DNA of 42,490 bases from Bacillota bacterium. GTDB taxonomy: Bacteria > Bacillota > Clostridia > Oscillospirales > Ruminococcaceae. The notes under the pieces are model-generated. The model saw nothing but the letters and a program-made list of their open reading frames with translations, was not told where the DNA came from and ran no database searches. Position numbers and translations under genes: made by a program. The DNA is taken from positions 1-42,490 of the forward strand of contig JAEZVA010000091.1 of assembly GCA_023443315.1 (NCBI GenBank), given 5' to 3'. The first letter of the stretch is position 1; each line of letters begins with the position of its first letter. This document shows, piece after piece, positions 1 through 6,504 of this stretch.

Positions 1-447
1 GCGTTTATGATTCTGCAGGGCATAGAGACCCTGCCCCTTCGTATGCAGCGCCACTGCGACAACGCGCTGAAGGTCGCCGAGTTCTTGCAAAATCACGACG
101 CGGTTTCGTTTATCAACTACCCGGGGCTACAGAGCAGTAGGTACTATGCCCTTGTGAAAAAACAGATGCCAAAGGGTGCGGGCGCGGTGTTTACGTTCGG
201 GCTCAAGGGCGGCAGGGAAGCGGGAGTAAAGTTTATCGATAGCTTAAAGCTCATCAGCAACGTGGCAAACGTGGGGGATGTCCGCTCTTTGGTCATTCAT
301 CCCGCGACCACTACGCACAGTCAGCTTTCGGACGAGCAGCTGCGCGCGGTGGAGATTTCTGCCGATACGGTTCGGCTGTCTATCGGTATTGAGGATGTAA
401 ACGACATCATTGCCGACCTTGAGCAGGCAATTCGGGCGGCGCAGTAA
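1..447 (+). CDS. O-acetylhomoserine sulfhydrylase, C-terminal part (5' end outside window)
   Basis: The frame is open from base 1, so this is the last 148 codons of a longer gene. It matches the C-terminal domain of the Cys/Met-metabolism PLP enzymes of the O-acetylhomoserine aminocarboxypropyltransferase type: the segment with SNVANVGDVRSLVIHPATTTHSQL, broken by no gap, is the typical substrate-site region, followed by VRLSIGIEDVNDIIADLEQA at the end. The PLP-binding lysine lies upstream of the window. The family makes homocysteine from O-acetylhomoserine and sulfide in the cytoplasm. The metA product in this window, predicted to use acetyl-CoA, would supply its substrate. A cystathionine gamma-synthase-like enzyme is the alternative, but the VGDVRSLVIHP segment favours the sulfhydrylase. 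Confidence 0.9.
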   Translation, partial: AFMILQGIETLPLRMQRHCDNALKVAEFLQNHDAVSFINYPGLQSSRYYALVKKQMPKGAGAVFTFGLKGGREAGVKFIDSLKLISNVANVGDVRSLVIHPATTTHSQLSDEQLRAVEISADTVRLSIGIEDVNDIIADLEQAIRAAQ

Positions 448-529
448 TACTGTGCGCTTGCGATGCGCCCGGCTGCGACAAAATTGCCGCTTTGGCGGAT
501 GTTTGACGGTATTGTGAGGTGGACTTTCG

Positions 530-1219
530 GTGATATATATCACAGGCGATACGCACGGCGACATCAGCCGGTTTAAAACTAAGGCGGTTCGGCGGCTAAA
601 GCGGCAGGATTTTCTAATCATCTGCGGCGACTTCGGCTTTGTATGGGACGGTACAAAACCCGAGCAAAAACAGCTTGCGTGGATAGGAAAGCGGCGCTTT
701 ACAACCCTGTTTCTGGACGGCGTTCACGAAAACCGCCAGCTGCTCGAGTCGTTCCCACGGGAGGAGCAGTTCGGCGGAACGGTACGCAGGCTTGGACAAC
801 GGTTGTTTCTGCTCGAACGCGGGCAGGTGTTTACCATAGACGGCAAACGAATCTTTGCAATGGGCGGCGGCGAAAGTGATGATAGCGTGGTGGCAGATAA
901 CATGGACACCACATGGCCGGAGGATCTGCCCACCTCCAAGGAGATTGTAGACGCCGCCGATCGGCTTGCCGAGGTGGATTTTCAGGTTGATTATGTCGTT
1001 ACCTATGAGGCGGCGACCACAATCAAGAACGCGATGAACATCCGCCAGCATACCATCAACCCGCTTAACTCCTTTCTCGACCGTGTCATGCGTCGCTGTA
1101 CATATCAAAAATGGTTTTTCGGCTGTTACCATATTGACCGTAAGCTTAGCGGCACACACCGAGCGGTGTTTAAGGATGTTGTCCCGATTGAGGACGAAAA
1201 AAACGATGCCGTGAGATGA
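530..1219 (+). CDS. Calcineurin-like metallophosphoesterase
   Basis: A 229-residue protein starting at GTG, with GAGGTGG about 7 bases upstream. Metal-binding motifs of the calcineurin-like phosphoesterase fold are visible: GDTHGD at residues 6-11, CGDFGF near 32-37, and DGVHENR near 62-68 where most relatives have GNHD/E. MGGGESDD lies near 108. The usual C-terminal GH pair is not obvious; VVTYEA sits in its place. The substrate cannot be told from sequence (nucleotides, phosphoproteins or phosphodiesters are all possible). No signal peptide, so cytoplasmic. It stands alone and ends in a hairpin shared with the convergent cyclophilin gene. Confidence 0.82.
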   Translation: MIYITGDTHGDISRFKTKAVRRLKRQDFLIICGDFGFVWDGTKPEQKQLAWIGKRRFTTLFLDGVHENRQLLESFPREEQFGGTVRRLGQRLFLLERGQVFTIDGKRIFAMGGGESDDSVVADNMDTTWPEDLPTSKEIVDAADRLAEVDFQVDYVVTYEAATTIKNAMNIRQHTINPLNSFLDRVMRRCTYQKWFFGCYHIDRKLSGTHRAVFKDVVPIEDEKNDAVR

Positions 1220-1245
1220 CAATAGACGTTTCATCAGCGAATATA

Positions 1246-1282
1246 AAAGACCGTGGATACCGGCTCGGTATCCACGGTCTTT
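1246..1282. terminator. Bidirectional intrinsic terminator
   Basis: A perfect 16-bp inverted repeat (AAAGACCGTGGATACC and its complement, 1246-1261 and 1267-1282) with a 5-base loop. A-rich and T-rich flanks suit termination in both directions, between the convergent phosphoesterase and cyclophilin genes. Confidence 0.88.
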
Positions 1283-1292
1283 ATACTGCTTT

Positions 1293-1967
1293 TTACTCTT
1301 TAATCTCGATAGAGACGATGGTGACATCCTCAAGGGGCTTGTCGTTCTGGTCAGCCTTCACATTCACAATCGCGTCTACCACATCCATCCCTTCGATCAC
1401 ATGACCGAACACGGTGTGCTTCTTGTCAAGCCACGGCGTACCGCCGAACTCTTTGTACTTTTCAATTACCTGAGCGGGGAAGCCGGCCGATTTCATCTGT
1501 GCAAGTAAATCTGCGGTAACAACGGGAGCCTGCACGATAAAGAACTGGCTGCCGTTTGTGTTGGCGCCGCTGTTTGCCATCGAAAGCGCGCCGCGGAAGT
1601 TCCAAAGGTTATCCGAAAACTCATCTGCAAACGGTGTACCCCAAATGCTCTGGCCGCCGAAGCCGTCCATGAAGTCGGTGTCTCCAGTTTGAATCATAAA
1701 GTCCTGAATAACACGGTGAAACCGCACCCCGTCATACTTGCCCTCTTTGGCAAGGGAGATAAAGTTCTCTACCGCCTTGGGCGCCTCGTCGGGGAACAAT
1801 ACCACCTTGATATCACCCATCGAGGTCTTAATGGTTGCGGTCTGCGCATTGTTTGCAACCTCTTTATACTGCTTTAACACCATATTACCTCCACACCCCG
1901 CTAATAATAATACCGACGCCGCCATAATAACGAGCGTCTTTGCTATTCCAGCACGAAAGCTTCTCAT
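1293..1967 (-). CDS. Cyclophilin-type peptidyl-prolyl isomerase, lipoprotein
   Basis: A 224-residue protein. The N-terminus is a lipoprotein signal: basic start, hydrophobic stretch, then lipobox LLAGC with the lipidated Cys at residue 25, so it should be anchored on the outer face of the membrane. The rest is a cyclophilin domain with KYDGVRFHRVIQDFMIQTGD and NGSQFFIVQ, which carry the catalytic Arg and the substrate-site Phe/Gln residues, and VFGHVIEGMDVVDAI near the C-terminus. It should catalyse cis-trans isomerisation of Xaa-Pro bonds in exported proteins. Monocistronic, with its own promoter at 2048-2076. Confidence 0.93.
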   Translation of the reverse strand: MRSFRAGIAKTLVIMAASVLLLAGCGGNMVLKQYKEVANNAQTATIKTSMGDIKVVLFPDEAPKAVENFISLAKEGKYDGVRFHRVIQDFMIQTGDTDFMDGFGGQSIWGTPFADEFSDNLWNFRGALSMANSGANTNGSQFFIVQAPVVTADLLAQMKSAGFPAQVIEKYKEFGGTPWLDKKHTVFGHVIEGMDVVDAIVNVKADQNDKPLEDVTIVSIEIKE

Positions 1968-2047
1968 TGTCCTAGCCCCTTTCCGGCAGCTTTACTAGAG
2001 CAGCCGAAGAATCATAACTGTTGGTGCCGTTTTAAAACACAATCATT

Positions 2048-2076
2048 ATTATATCGGATTCTCCCGTCACTGGCAA
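2048..2076 (-). promoter_or_regulatory. Promoter of the cyclophilin lipoprotein gene
   Basis: On the minus strand TTGCCA (2076-2071), 17-nt spacer, perfect TATAAT (2053-2048), about 80 bases before the start codon. Confidence 0.7.
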
Positions 2077-2142
2077 GCAGATTGTCGCCGCATCCCCACC
2101 CTTTTAACAAATATTTAACATGTTAATATCCGGGCGAGGGCT

Positions 2143-2299
2143 GAGCAGGCTTTGGAAAGGGATGACACAAAAAAACAAGGCTTTGACATTTGCTCAAATC
2201 AGGCTCCGGCATATTACTATGCATAAACAAGGCTCCGACATCTGCGCAGAGCAGGCTTTGGCAAGGGAAGACACAAAAAAACAAGGCTTTGACATTTGC
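2143..2299. repeat. Tandem duplication (51-bp copies, 106-bp period) at the end of the ncRNA candidate
   Basis: Bases 2143-2193 and 2249-2299 are 51-bp copies with two mismatches; the last 30 bases (2164-2193 and 2270-2299) are identical. Between them, around 2226-2262, a third, weaker version carries C for T substitutions (CAAGGCTCCGACATCTGC). On the minus strand the copies hold the T-tract and 3' arm of an intrinsic terminator; only the 2249-2309 copy keeps a full matching 5' arm. It looks like local duplication of a terminator, not a mobile element. Confidence 0.8.
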
Positions 2300-2309
2300 C
2301 AAAGCCTTG
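2275..2309 (-). terminator. Intrinsic terminator of the large ncRNA candidate
   Basis: Read on the minus strand: CAAGGCTTT, a 10-base loop, then AAAGCCTTG (arms 2309-2301 and 2290-2282) followed by seven T (2281-2275). A textbook Rho-independent terminator, with no large gene immediately upstream on that strand. Confidence 0.85.
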
Positions 2310-2752
2310 CAGTATCATTATTCTTCTTCGAACGCTTTGTTTGCGGTTTGCGGCATGTTAAGATGAAAGCACCTTGACCGTTCAGGCGTCAGCGGCTAAC
2401 CGCCAAACTGCCTGCGTGATACGTTGCCGCTAATCAATGCGAAGATAAACGCACATGGGTATCATTCCCTTGTACTAAATTTCATACGAGCCGTAGCAAG
2501 GGGATTAAACGCAGCTGCGATAATCCAAACTGGAAGGAGATTGGTAGTGCGAGGAAGTTGCCACCTAAGTCGTTTTGAAAAATGAAACTCTCACAAATCA
2601 ATGCCGGCATGAAGGGGGAAACAAGAAGTCTACTCGCATAGTATCAACCGGGCAAACACCGTTTGGATGTTTCTTGCATCAGCACAATCGTGTGGCTGCG
2701 CTAAAGCGCACTGCGGAGGACCAGAAATCGGGGATGTGGTCGCCAACAAAAA

Positions 2753-2818
2753 CTATACTCTTTTGCAGCGCGCGAGTTCCGATGCGAGGGAAATCTGTGC
2801 GACGTCATCATTGTACAT
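2753..2818 (-). CDS. Possible 21-residue peptide inside the large RNA
   Basis: An ATG ORF encoding MYNDDVAQISLASELARCKRV. AAGGGGG (2833-2827) sits 8 bases before the ATG, a good ribosome-site position. The same G-tract is complementary to CCCCCTT at 2618-2612, so its access could depend on RNA folding. No family recognised. It may be chance within a structured RNA; listed because of the site and spacing. Confidence 0.3.
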   Translation of the reverse strand: MYNDDVAQISLASELARCKRV

Positions 2819-2933
2819 TGGAACCGCCCCCTTTAATCAATTTAGAAAGATAAGTTTAGAACCTAGCCAAGGTTTTGCTCCTTTGCGCGCAACCTGCGGC
2901 AACTATCGTATAAACTCTTCTTTCTGTATCTAT

Positions 2934-2962
2934 AATATAGCACGGAATTTGTTTAAAGTCAA
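2934..2962 (-). promoter_or_regulatory. Promoter of the large ncRNA candidate
   Basis: Minus strand: TTGACT (2962-2957), exactly 17-nt spacer, TATATT (2939-2934), in an AT-rich region divergent from the DUF1292 promoter. Confidence 0.78.
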
Positions 2963-3020
2963 TATATTTTATTAACAAAACAATTAAAATGTAGATATAA
3001 TGTAATAGCAATATTTGCTG

Positions 3021-3049
3021 TTGACATCGCTCCAGATTTCGAATACAAT
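3021..3049 (+). promoter_or_regulatory. Promoter of the DUF1292 gene
   Basis: TTGACA (3021-3026), 17-nt spacer, TACAAT (3044-3049); start expected near 3056, giving an 85-nt leader. Confidence 0.82.
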
Positions 3050-3141
3050 CTAAGCAGACACAAAAACCCTTCGTGACTGCGCCGTTTGGGTGCAGTGCAA
3101 ATATTAGTTTGAGCTTTATAAAAAAGCCAATGGAGGTTGTC

Positions 3142-3441
3142 ATGGCAGACGAAATGGACTTTGGAGCAAACGTACTTTCCCTAACCGATGAAGAAGGTTT
3201 AGAACACGAGTTTGAGATTCTTGATGAGCTAGAGGTTGACGACAGACATTATGTCGCATTAATTCCCGCCGGCTCAAACGGAGACGAGGACGAAGAAGAG
3301 GAAGGTCAGCTCATCGTACTCCGCAGTGAGGAAGAAGACGGTGAGGAGTATCTTGCTTATATAGAGGACGAAGAAGAATTTAACCGCGTAGCGGCGATGT
3401 TTGTGGAGCGTCTTTCCGAGGAGTTTGACTTCGAGGACTAA
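3142..3441 (+). CDS. DUF1292 family acidic protein
   Basis: 99 residues, very acidic (runs such as GDEDEEEEG and SEEEDGEEY). The pattern ITLTDEEG.E.EFE.LD.I..D...Y..L.P is that of DUF1292, a small cytoplasmic family of unknown function widespread in Firmicutes. The start is set by GGAGG (3132-3136) five bases before ATG; the in-frame GTG at 3073 lies within the leader and has no such site. Relatives are often found near ruvX and alaS; here it is alone, followed by a probable 6S RNA. Confidence 0.9.
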   Translation: MADEMDFGANVLSLTDEEGLEHEFEILDELEVDDRHYVALIPAGSNGDEDEEEEGQLIVLRSEEEDGEEYLAYIEDEEEFNRVAAMFVERLSEEFDFED

Positions 3442-3447
3442 CACAAA

Positions 3448-3650
3448 CCACCGGTCGCTGGTATCCTGCCCTGTTCGATAATGTACGGCTTTTTAAATCC
3501 AACAAGCGTAAAAAGGGAACGCGGCTCCAAATGCGGACTGCAGACCTCCCGATGGCGCCAGTCATCGGAAGAAGGGAGCGAGAAGCCTTTGGGAGCGTAC
3601 CCACCTGTCGGGCGACGGGTTTAGCGTTGCCGTGCAGCGGCCGGGCGGGT
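3448..3650 (+). ncRNA. ssrS: Probable 6S RNA
   Basis: About 200 nt between DUF1292 and the permease genes, folding by eye as a 6S RNA should. A closing stem of CCGGTCGCTG (3451-3460) pairs with CAGCGGCCGG (3635-3644), one G-U pair. Next comes a large internal bubble. A long apical arm follows, in which GCTCCAAA pairs with TTTGGGAGC (one bulge) and CTCCC with GGGAG, ending in GATG/CATC. 6S RNA mimics an open promoter and binds sigma-A RNA polymerase in stationary phase. Size, bubble architecture and position after a short gene agree with clostridial 6S RNAs as I recall them. No own promoter is clear, so it may be processed from the DUF1292 transcript. Confidence 0.65.
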
Positions 3651-3710
3651 GACTTAAGACATAACCGCAGTACTGCTGTACTTGTGCACAGGAATTAAGC
3701 GGAATAAACA

Positions 3711-3747
3711 AGGGCGGTCATGGAACAATAAGTTTCATGACCGCCCT
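3711..3747 (+). terminator. Hairpin terminator after the 6S RNA region
   Basis: A 16-bp stem (3711-3726 with 3732-3747, one G-U) with loop AATAA. The T-tract is short (TTT). Confidence 0.65.
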
Positions 3748-3786
3748 TTGTCGTAAAGATATGGCGTTACATATAAAGAGGAGGCA

Positions 3787-4143
3787 ATGTCTGTGAAACG
3801 ATGGGCAGCGATTGCGCTTGGTTTTGCCACAGGGCTGCTAAACGGGTTGTTTGGGGCGGGCGGGGGTATGGCGGCTGTGCCGATGCTCGAGATGGCGGGT
3901 CTGCCGCCCAAAAGCGCCCATGCCACCGCAATTGCAATCACCATGCCACTTTCGGTGCTCAGCGGCGTGCTGTATCTTGGAAGCGGAGAATTTGCAATAG
4001 GCGATGCGCTGCACTTTATTCCGGCTGGCATCGTGGGGGCTGTTGTGGGGGCCTTTTTGCTCGGGCGCGTAGCGAACGTGTGGCTGCGCCGTATTTTCGG
4101 TGCGCTTATTCTGGTTGCTGCAGTCCGGCTTTTGGTACGATGA
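3787..4143 (+). CDS. TauE/SafE family permease, half-size subunit 1
   Basis: 118 residues, mostly membrane-spanning, opening with the family repeat motif FATGLLNGLFGAGGGMAAVPML. The TauE/SafE (TSUP) family moves sulfonates, sulfite or other organic anions across the cytoplasmic membrane. Full-length members are about 250 residues with two such repeats; this protein holds one, and the second is the next gene, overlapping by ATGA. The two would have to pair to make a complete carrier. AGAGGAGG precedes the ATG. Substrate unknown. Confidence 0.88.
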   Translation: MSVKRWAAIALGFATGLLNGLFGAGGGMAAVPMLEMAGLPPKSAHATAIAITMPLSVLSGVLYLGSGEFAIGDALHFIPAGIVGAVVGAFLLGRVANVWLRRIFGALILVAAVRLLVR

Positions 4144-4562
4144 ACGAGCTGATATATGCCTCACTTGCCGGGTTCTTTGCCGCCGTACTGGGGGCACTCG
4201 GCATGGGTGGGGGCGGCGTGCTGCTCATCTACCTCACAGCCGCGGCGGGTATGACGCAGATGAAGGCACAGGGAATTAACCTGTTGTTTTTTATCCCCAT
4301 TGCCGTGGTGGCGTTAATTATTCACGCTAGGCATAAGCTGCTTGCATACCGCCTTGCGCTGGTGGGGATACTTGCGGGGGTCGTCGGGGTATTTGCAGGC
4401 TACGCCGTGGCCAGGATGATGGGGGATCGTTATCTTTCCAAGGTCTTTGGCGTGTTCTTGCTCGTGCTAGGCATACGCGAGCTATTTGGTGGCGGCTTGT
4501 TAAAACTAAGCAACAAAAAGAAAGATATAGCATCGACACAACAAAAAAACGGGGAAGCGTAA
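4140..4562 (+). CDS. TauE/SafE family permease, half-size subunit 2
   Basis: 140 residues. The start ATG overlaps the TGA of the previous gene (ATGA), arguing for translational coupling; the frame stays open far upstream (to 3801) but that part is a shadow of subunit 1. The family motif recurs as GFFAAVLGALGMGGGGVLLIYLT, then three or four membrane segments and a charged tail rich in Lys and Gln. Likely forms a heteromeric carrier with subunit 1. Ends in an intrinsic terminator. Confidence 0.88.
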   Translation: MNELIYASLAGFFAAVLGALGMGGGGVLLIYLTAAAGMTQMKAQGINLLFFIPIAVVALIIHARHKLLAYRLALVGILAGVVGVFAGYAVARMMGDRYLSKVFGVFLLVLGIRELFGGGLLKLSNKKKDIASTQQKNGEA

Positions 4563-4587
4563 CAGCCTCTCCCGTTTAGGTTTTTTT
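4547..4587. terminator. Intrinsic terminator, probably bidirectional
   Basis: AAACGGG (4547-4553) pairs with CCCGTTT (4571-4577), then T7 on the plus strand (4581-4587) and an A-run on the other side. The 5' arm lies within the end of the permease gene; it separates convergent genes. Confidence 0.75.
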
Positions 4588-4591
4588 GGTT

Positions 4592-4972
4592 TTAAGTATC
4601 GACCACAACATCCGCCTCCGGGGCGTTTTTGCGTACAGAGTCAATGCCGTTTTCACAGCTTTGCTTGCTCTTGTAGCCTTCACTTACGGCAATAATCTCA
4701 CCGTTGCGTGCCTTTAGGCGAAAGCGAAACTCACCGCCCTTATCGGTGTAAAGCTCAAACTTTGGGTTCACCGCCTTTGGGCAGTCCTCTACCGTCTGGT
4801 CCTCGTAATACGCAATAGGGGCGTTCTTTGCTACACTCTCAACCCCGGTTTTGCAGCTGGCGAGGGAGGTGTAGTTTTCACTGGTAGCGATGGATTGTCC
4901 ATTTGCCGCATACAGATTAAAACGAAACGCACCGGACGGGGTAGTCTTAATCACAAATTTACCTCTTGGCAT
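4592..4972 (-). CDS. Tandem DUF1508 (YegP-like) protein
   Basis: 126 residues made of two copies of the roughly 50-residue DUF1508 domain: GKFVIKTTPSGAFRFNLYAANGQ...SLASCKTGVESVAKNA and PKFELYTDKGGEFRFRLKARNGE...SKQSCENGIDSVRKNA. The YegP family is small, cytoplasmic and of unclear function. The start is ATG at 4972, with GGAG 8 bases upstream; an in-frame GTG nine bases earlier overlaps that site. Own promoter at 5081-5109. Confidence 0.9.
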   Translation of the reverse strand: MPRGKFVIKTTPSGAFRFNLYAANGQSIATSENYTSLASCKTGVESVAKNAPIAYYEDQTVEDCPKAVNPKFELYTDKGGEFRFRLKARNGEIIAVSEGYKSKQSCENGIDSVRKNAPEADVVVDT

Positions 4973-5080
4973 GATAAGCACTCCATGTTAAGCAGCCGTA
5001 TGGCTTGCGGATTTAGGGCGTACCTTGGTTCATAGAGGTTGCAGCAACGATTGTAAGCGCTAGGTTGCGCCGCTGTTTTG

Positions 5081-5109
5081 ACTATACCACGTCACATGGC
5101 AATAGTCAA
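5081..5109 (-). promoter_or_regulatory. Promoter of the DUF1508 gene
   Basis: Minus strand TTGACT (5109-5104), 17-nt spacer, TATAGT (5086-5081). The rest of the gap to 5294 shows nothing else I can name. Confidence 0.7.
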
Positions 5110-5294
5110 TAATGGAAGATTGTTGACAGCGCAAAAGAGTAAGATAATGGATTTTTGAAAAGCTACAACAAGAAGCGCATTTTTTATGGACAGCCTGTAT
5201 AATCAAAAAATGATTGACTGATAAATTGTTATGAACGAAACTCCTGTCGAATAAAACCGAATGGGATGAATTATGAAAATAGGACTTAATATCA

Positions 5295-5323
5295 TTGAAA
5301 AAAAGCAGTCAATGTGTTAGAAT
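5295..5323 (+). promoter_or_regulatory. Promoter of the desulfoferrodoxin gene
   Basis: TTGAAA (5295-5300), 17-nt spacer, TAGAAT (5318-5323). Confidence 0.65.
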
Positions 5324-5407
5324 AATCATATAACAATGAATGTAAGTCAAACATCTGTGCGTGCAAACGATGCCGCGCGGATTGAAATAAGAAAGGGCGT
5401 GCAGGAA

Positions 5408-5794
5408 ATGACGAATGAACCCAAATTTTTTAGATGCAAGATGTGCGGCAATCTCGTAGGACTTGTAATCAACGGCGGCGGAACTCTGGTGTGCTGCGGT
5501 GAGGAGATGGAGGAGCTTACTGCCAATGCGGTGGATGCTTCCACAGAAAAGCATGTCCCCGTGTTTGAGCAAGACGGCTCTAAGGTATCGGTCAAGATTG
5601 GCAGCGTTGAGCACCCTATGGTGGAAGAGCATCACATTGAATGGATCTATATTAACACTACAAAGGGTGGTCAAAGAAAGAGCCTTACCGTAGGCAGCGC
5701 GCCTGTTGCTGAGTTTGCGCTGGCTGACGGCGAAGAGTTAATCTCGGTTTACGAGTTTTGTAACCTGCATGGTCTGTGGGTAGCAAAAGCATAA
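5408..5794 (+). CDS. dfx: Desulfoferrodoxin (superoxide reductase)
   Basis: 128 residues. The N-terminal desulforedoxin-like centre has Cys10, Cys13, Cys29 and Cys30 (CKMC and CC). The catalytic neelaredoxin-type domain has the EKHVP motif (Glu47, Lys48, His49), His69, His75, Cys118 and His121, the expected 4 His/1 Cys iron site. The enzyme reduces superoxide to hydrogen peroxide without making oxygen, the usual anaerobe defence, in the cytoplasm with rubredoxin-type electron donors. All metal ligands are present, so it should be active as the two-iron class. Start chosen at ATG 5408, where the conserved domain begins; AAAGGG lies about 11 bases upstream. Confidence 0.95.
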   Translation: MTNEPKFFRCKMCGNLVGLVINGGGTLVCCGEEMEELTANAVDASTEKHVPVFEQDGSKVSVKIGSVEHPMVEEHHIEWIYINTTKGGQRKSLTVGSAPVAEFALADGEELISVYEFCNLHGLWVAKA

Positions 5795-5819
5795 CAACCA
5801 AATGATAGTAACCTGTTAA

Positions 5820-5858
5820 AAACCCCTCCCGCTTCCGATAAGGCAGCGGGAGGGGTTT
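5820..5858. terminator. Bidirectional intrinsic terminator
   Basis: A 14-bp stem AAACCCCTCCCGCT / AGCGGGAGGGGTTT (5820-5833 and 5845-5858) with A and T flanks, between the convergent desulfoferrodoxin and VanZ genes. Confidence 0.9.
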
Positions 5859-5863
5859 CTGTA

Positions 5864-6454
5864 TCATAAATGGCTTTTTCGGTGTTTGTTTACCAAGCGG
5901 TAAATCGTGCGGATACAAAGATAGAGGACAAAACCAAGCGCAGTGCCCGCAGTGTTGAAGATTAGGTCGTCCACATCGCTAATGCCGGTGGCAAACGCAA
6001 ACTGCAACACCTCAATGGATACCGAGCAGCAAAGCCCCATTGCAGTCGTAAACCAAAATCCGTGCCGCTTGCCTACAACGGGTAGCAGCGCACCAAACGG
6101 AACAAACCACAGGATATTGCCAAGCAGGTTGTAAAAAAAGAACCACTTAGTGTACGCGTAATAAAGCTTTATGGTGTGTACAAAAGGGGTCAGGTTTACG
6201 CTATCAAACGAGTTTTGCCATGCGTGCCACAGATTGGGGTTAATCCCGTATCGAAACACCGTAATCTGGTACAGGCAGATTAGGTAAAACACAAACACCC
6301 AAAGCAAGGCTTCGCGCCGTTTGTCACGCGGCGCTATGCCCCGTTTCTTTTGTGCGCGTAGCGTCAGGCACCGCAACACTGCAAAGACCAAAAATAAACC
6401 AAGCGCTACAAAAACGGCATGTGCCGAAAGTCTGATAATCCCCGCTACACTCAT
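5864..6454 (-). CDS. VanZ family membrane protein
   Basis: 196 residues with about five hydrophobic segments. Family motifs: SVNLTPF, NLLGNILWFVPFGALLPV, SVSIEVLQF and SDVDDLIFNTAGTALGF, the standard VanZ-like signature. VanZ from the vancomycin transposon gives low-level teicoplanin resistance, but most chromosomal relatives have no known role, so no resistance is implied. AGGAGG lies 7 bases before the ATG. It follows metA by 50 bases on the same strand and probably shares its transcript. Confidence 0.88.
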   Translation of the reverse strand: MSVAGIIRLSAHAVFVALGLFLVFAVLRCLTLRAQKKRGIAPRDKRREALLWVFVFYLICLYQITVFRYGINPNLWHAWQNSFDSVNLTPFVHTIKLYYAYTKWFFFYNLLGNILWFVPFGALLPVVGKRHGFWFTTAMGLCCSVSIEVLQFAFATGISDVDDLIFNTAGTALGFVLYLCIRTIYRLVNKHRKSHL

Positions 6455-6504
6455 GCCGTATCCTCCTGTGCAAAACTGTAAGGCGTAGCAGCCGGGTGCG
6501 GCTG

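Larger units (their letters stand above)
2275..2927 (-). ncRNA. Candidate large structured non-coding RNA (~650 nt), unknown family
   Basis: A consensus minus-strand promoter (2934-2962) predicts a start near 2927, and a strong terminator ends at 2275, giving about 650 nt. No convincing long ORF lies on this strand. Hairpins seen by eye, minus-strand sense: AACCT/AGGTT near 2871-2857; GACCA/TGGTC near 2742-2720; TGCGC-TTTA-GCGCA near 2711-2698; CACA/TGTG near 2695-2684; GGATTA/TAATCC near 2526-2502; CCCTTG/CAAGGG near 2503-2465; AGCGGC/GCCGCT near 2432-2392. AAGGGGG (2833-2827) can pair with CCCCCTT (2618-2612) over about 200 nt. I find no hallmark of RNase P RNA, tmRNA, SRP RNA or a common riboswitch. 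Size recalls OLE, ROOL or GOLLD RNAs, but I cannot assign it. A 21-codon ORF lies inside. Confidence 0.6.

Noticed and set aside
2143..2299. CRISPR array or insertion-sequence end.
   Set aside because: Only two close copies, spacing and spacers unlike CRISPR, no cas genes, and no transposase or terminal repeats.
2120..2377. An 85-codon plus-strand ORF across the repeat region.
   Set aside because: It is made of the terminator repeats (two similar peptide stretches from the 106-bp period), has no clear ribosome site, and runs antisense to the ncRNA candidate.
2575..2975. Plus-strand ORFs of 92 and 102 codons opposite the large RNA.
   Set aside because: Starts lack ribosome sites, composition is unlike protein, and the promoter and terminator signals are on the other strand.
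3801..4139. Upstream extension of the second TauE/SafE gene.
   Set aside because: It is an out-of-frame reading of the first gene; the ATGA overlap at 4140 gives the start.
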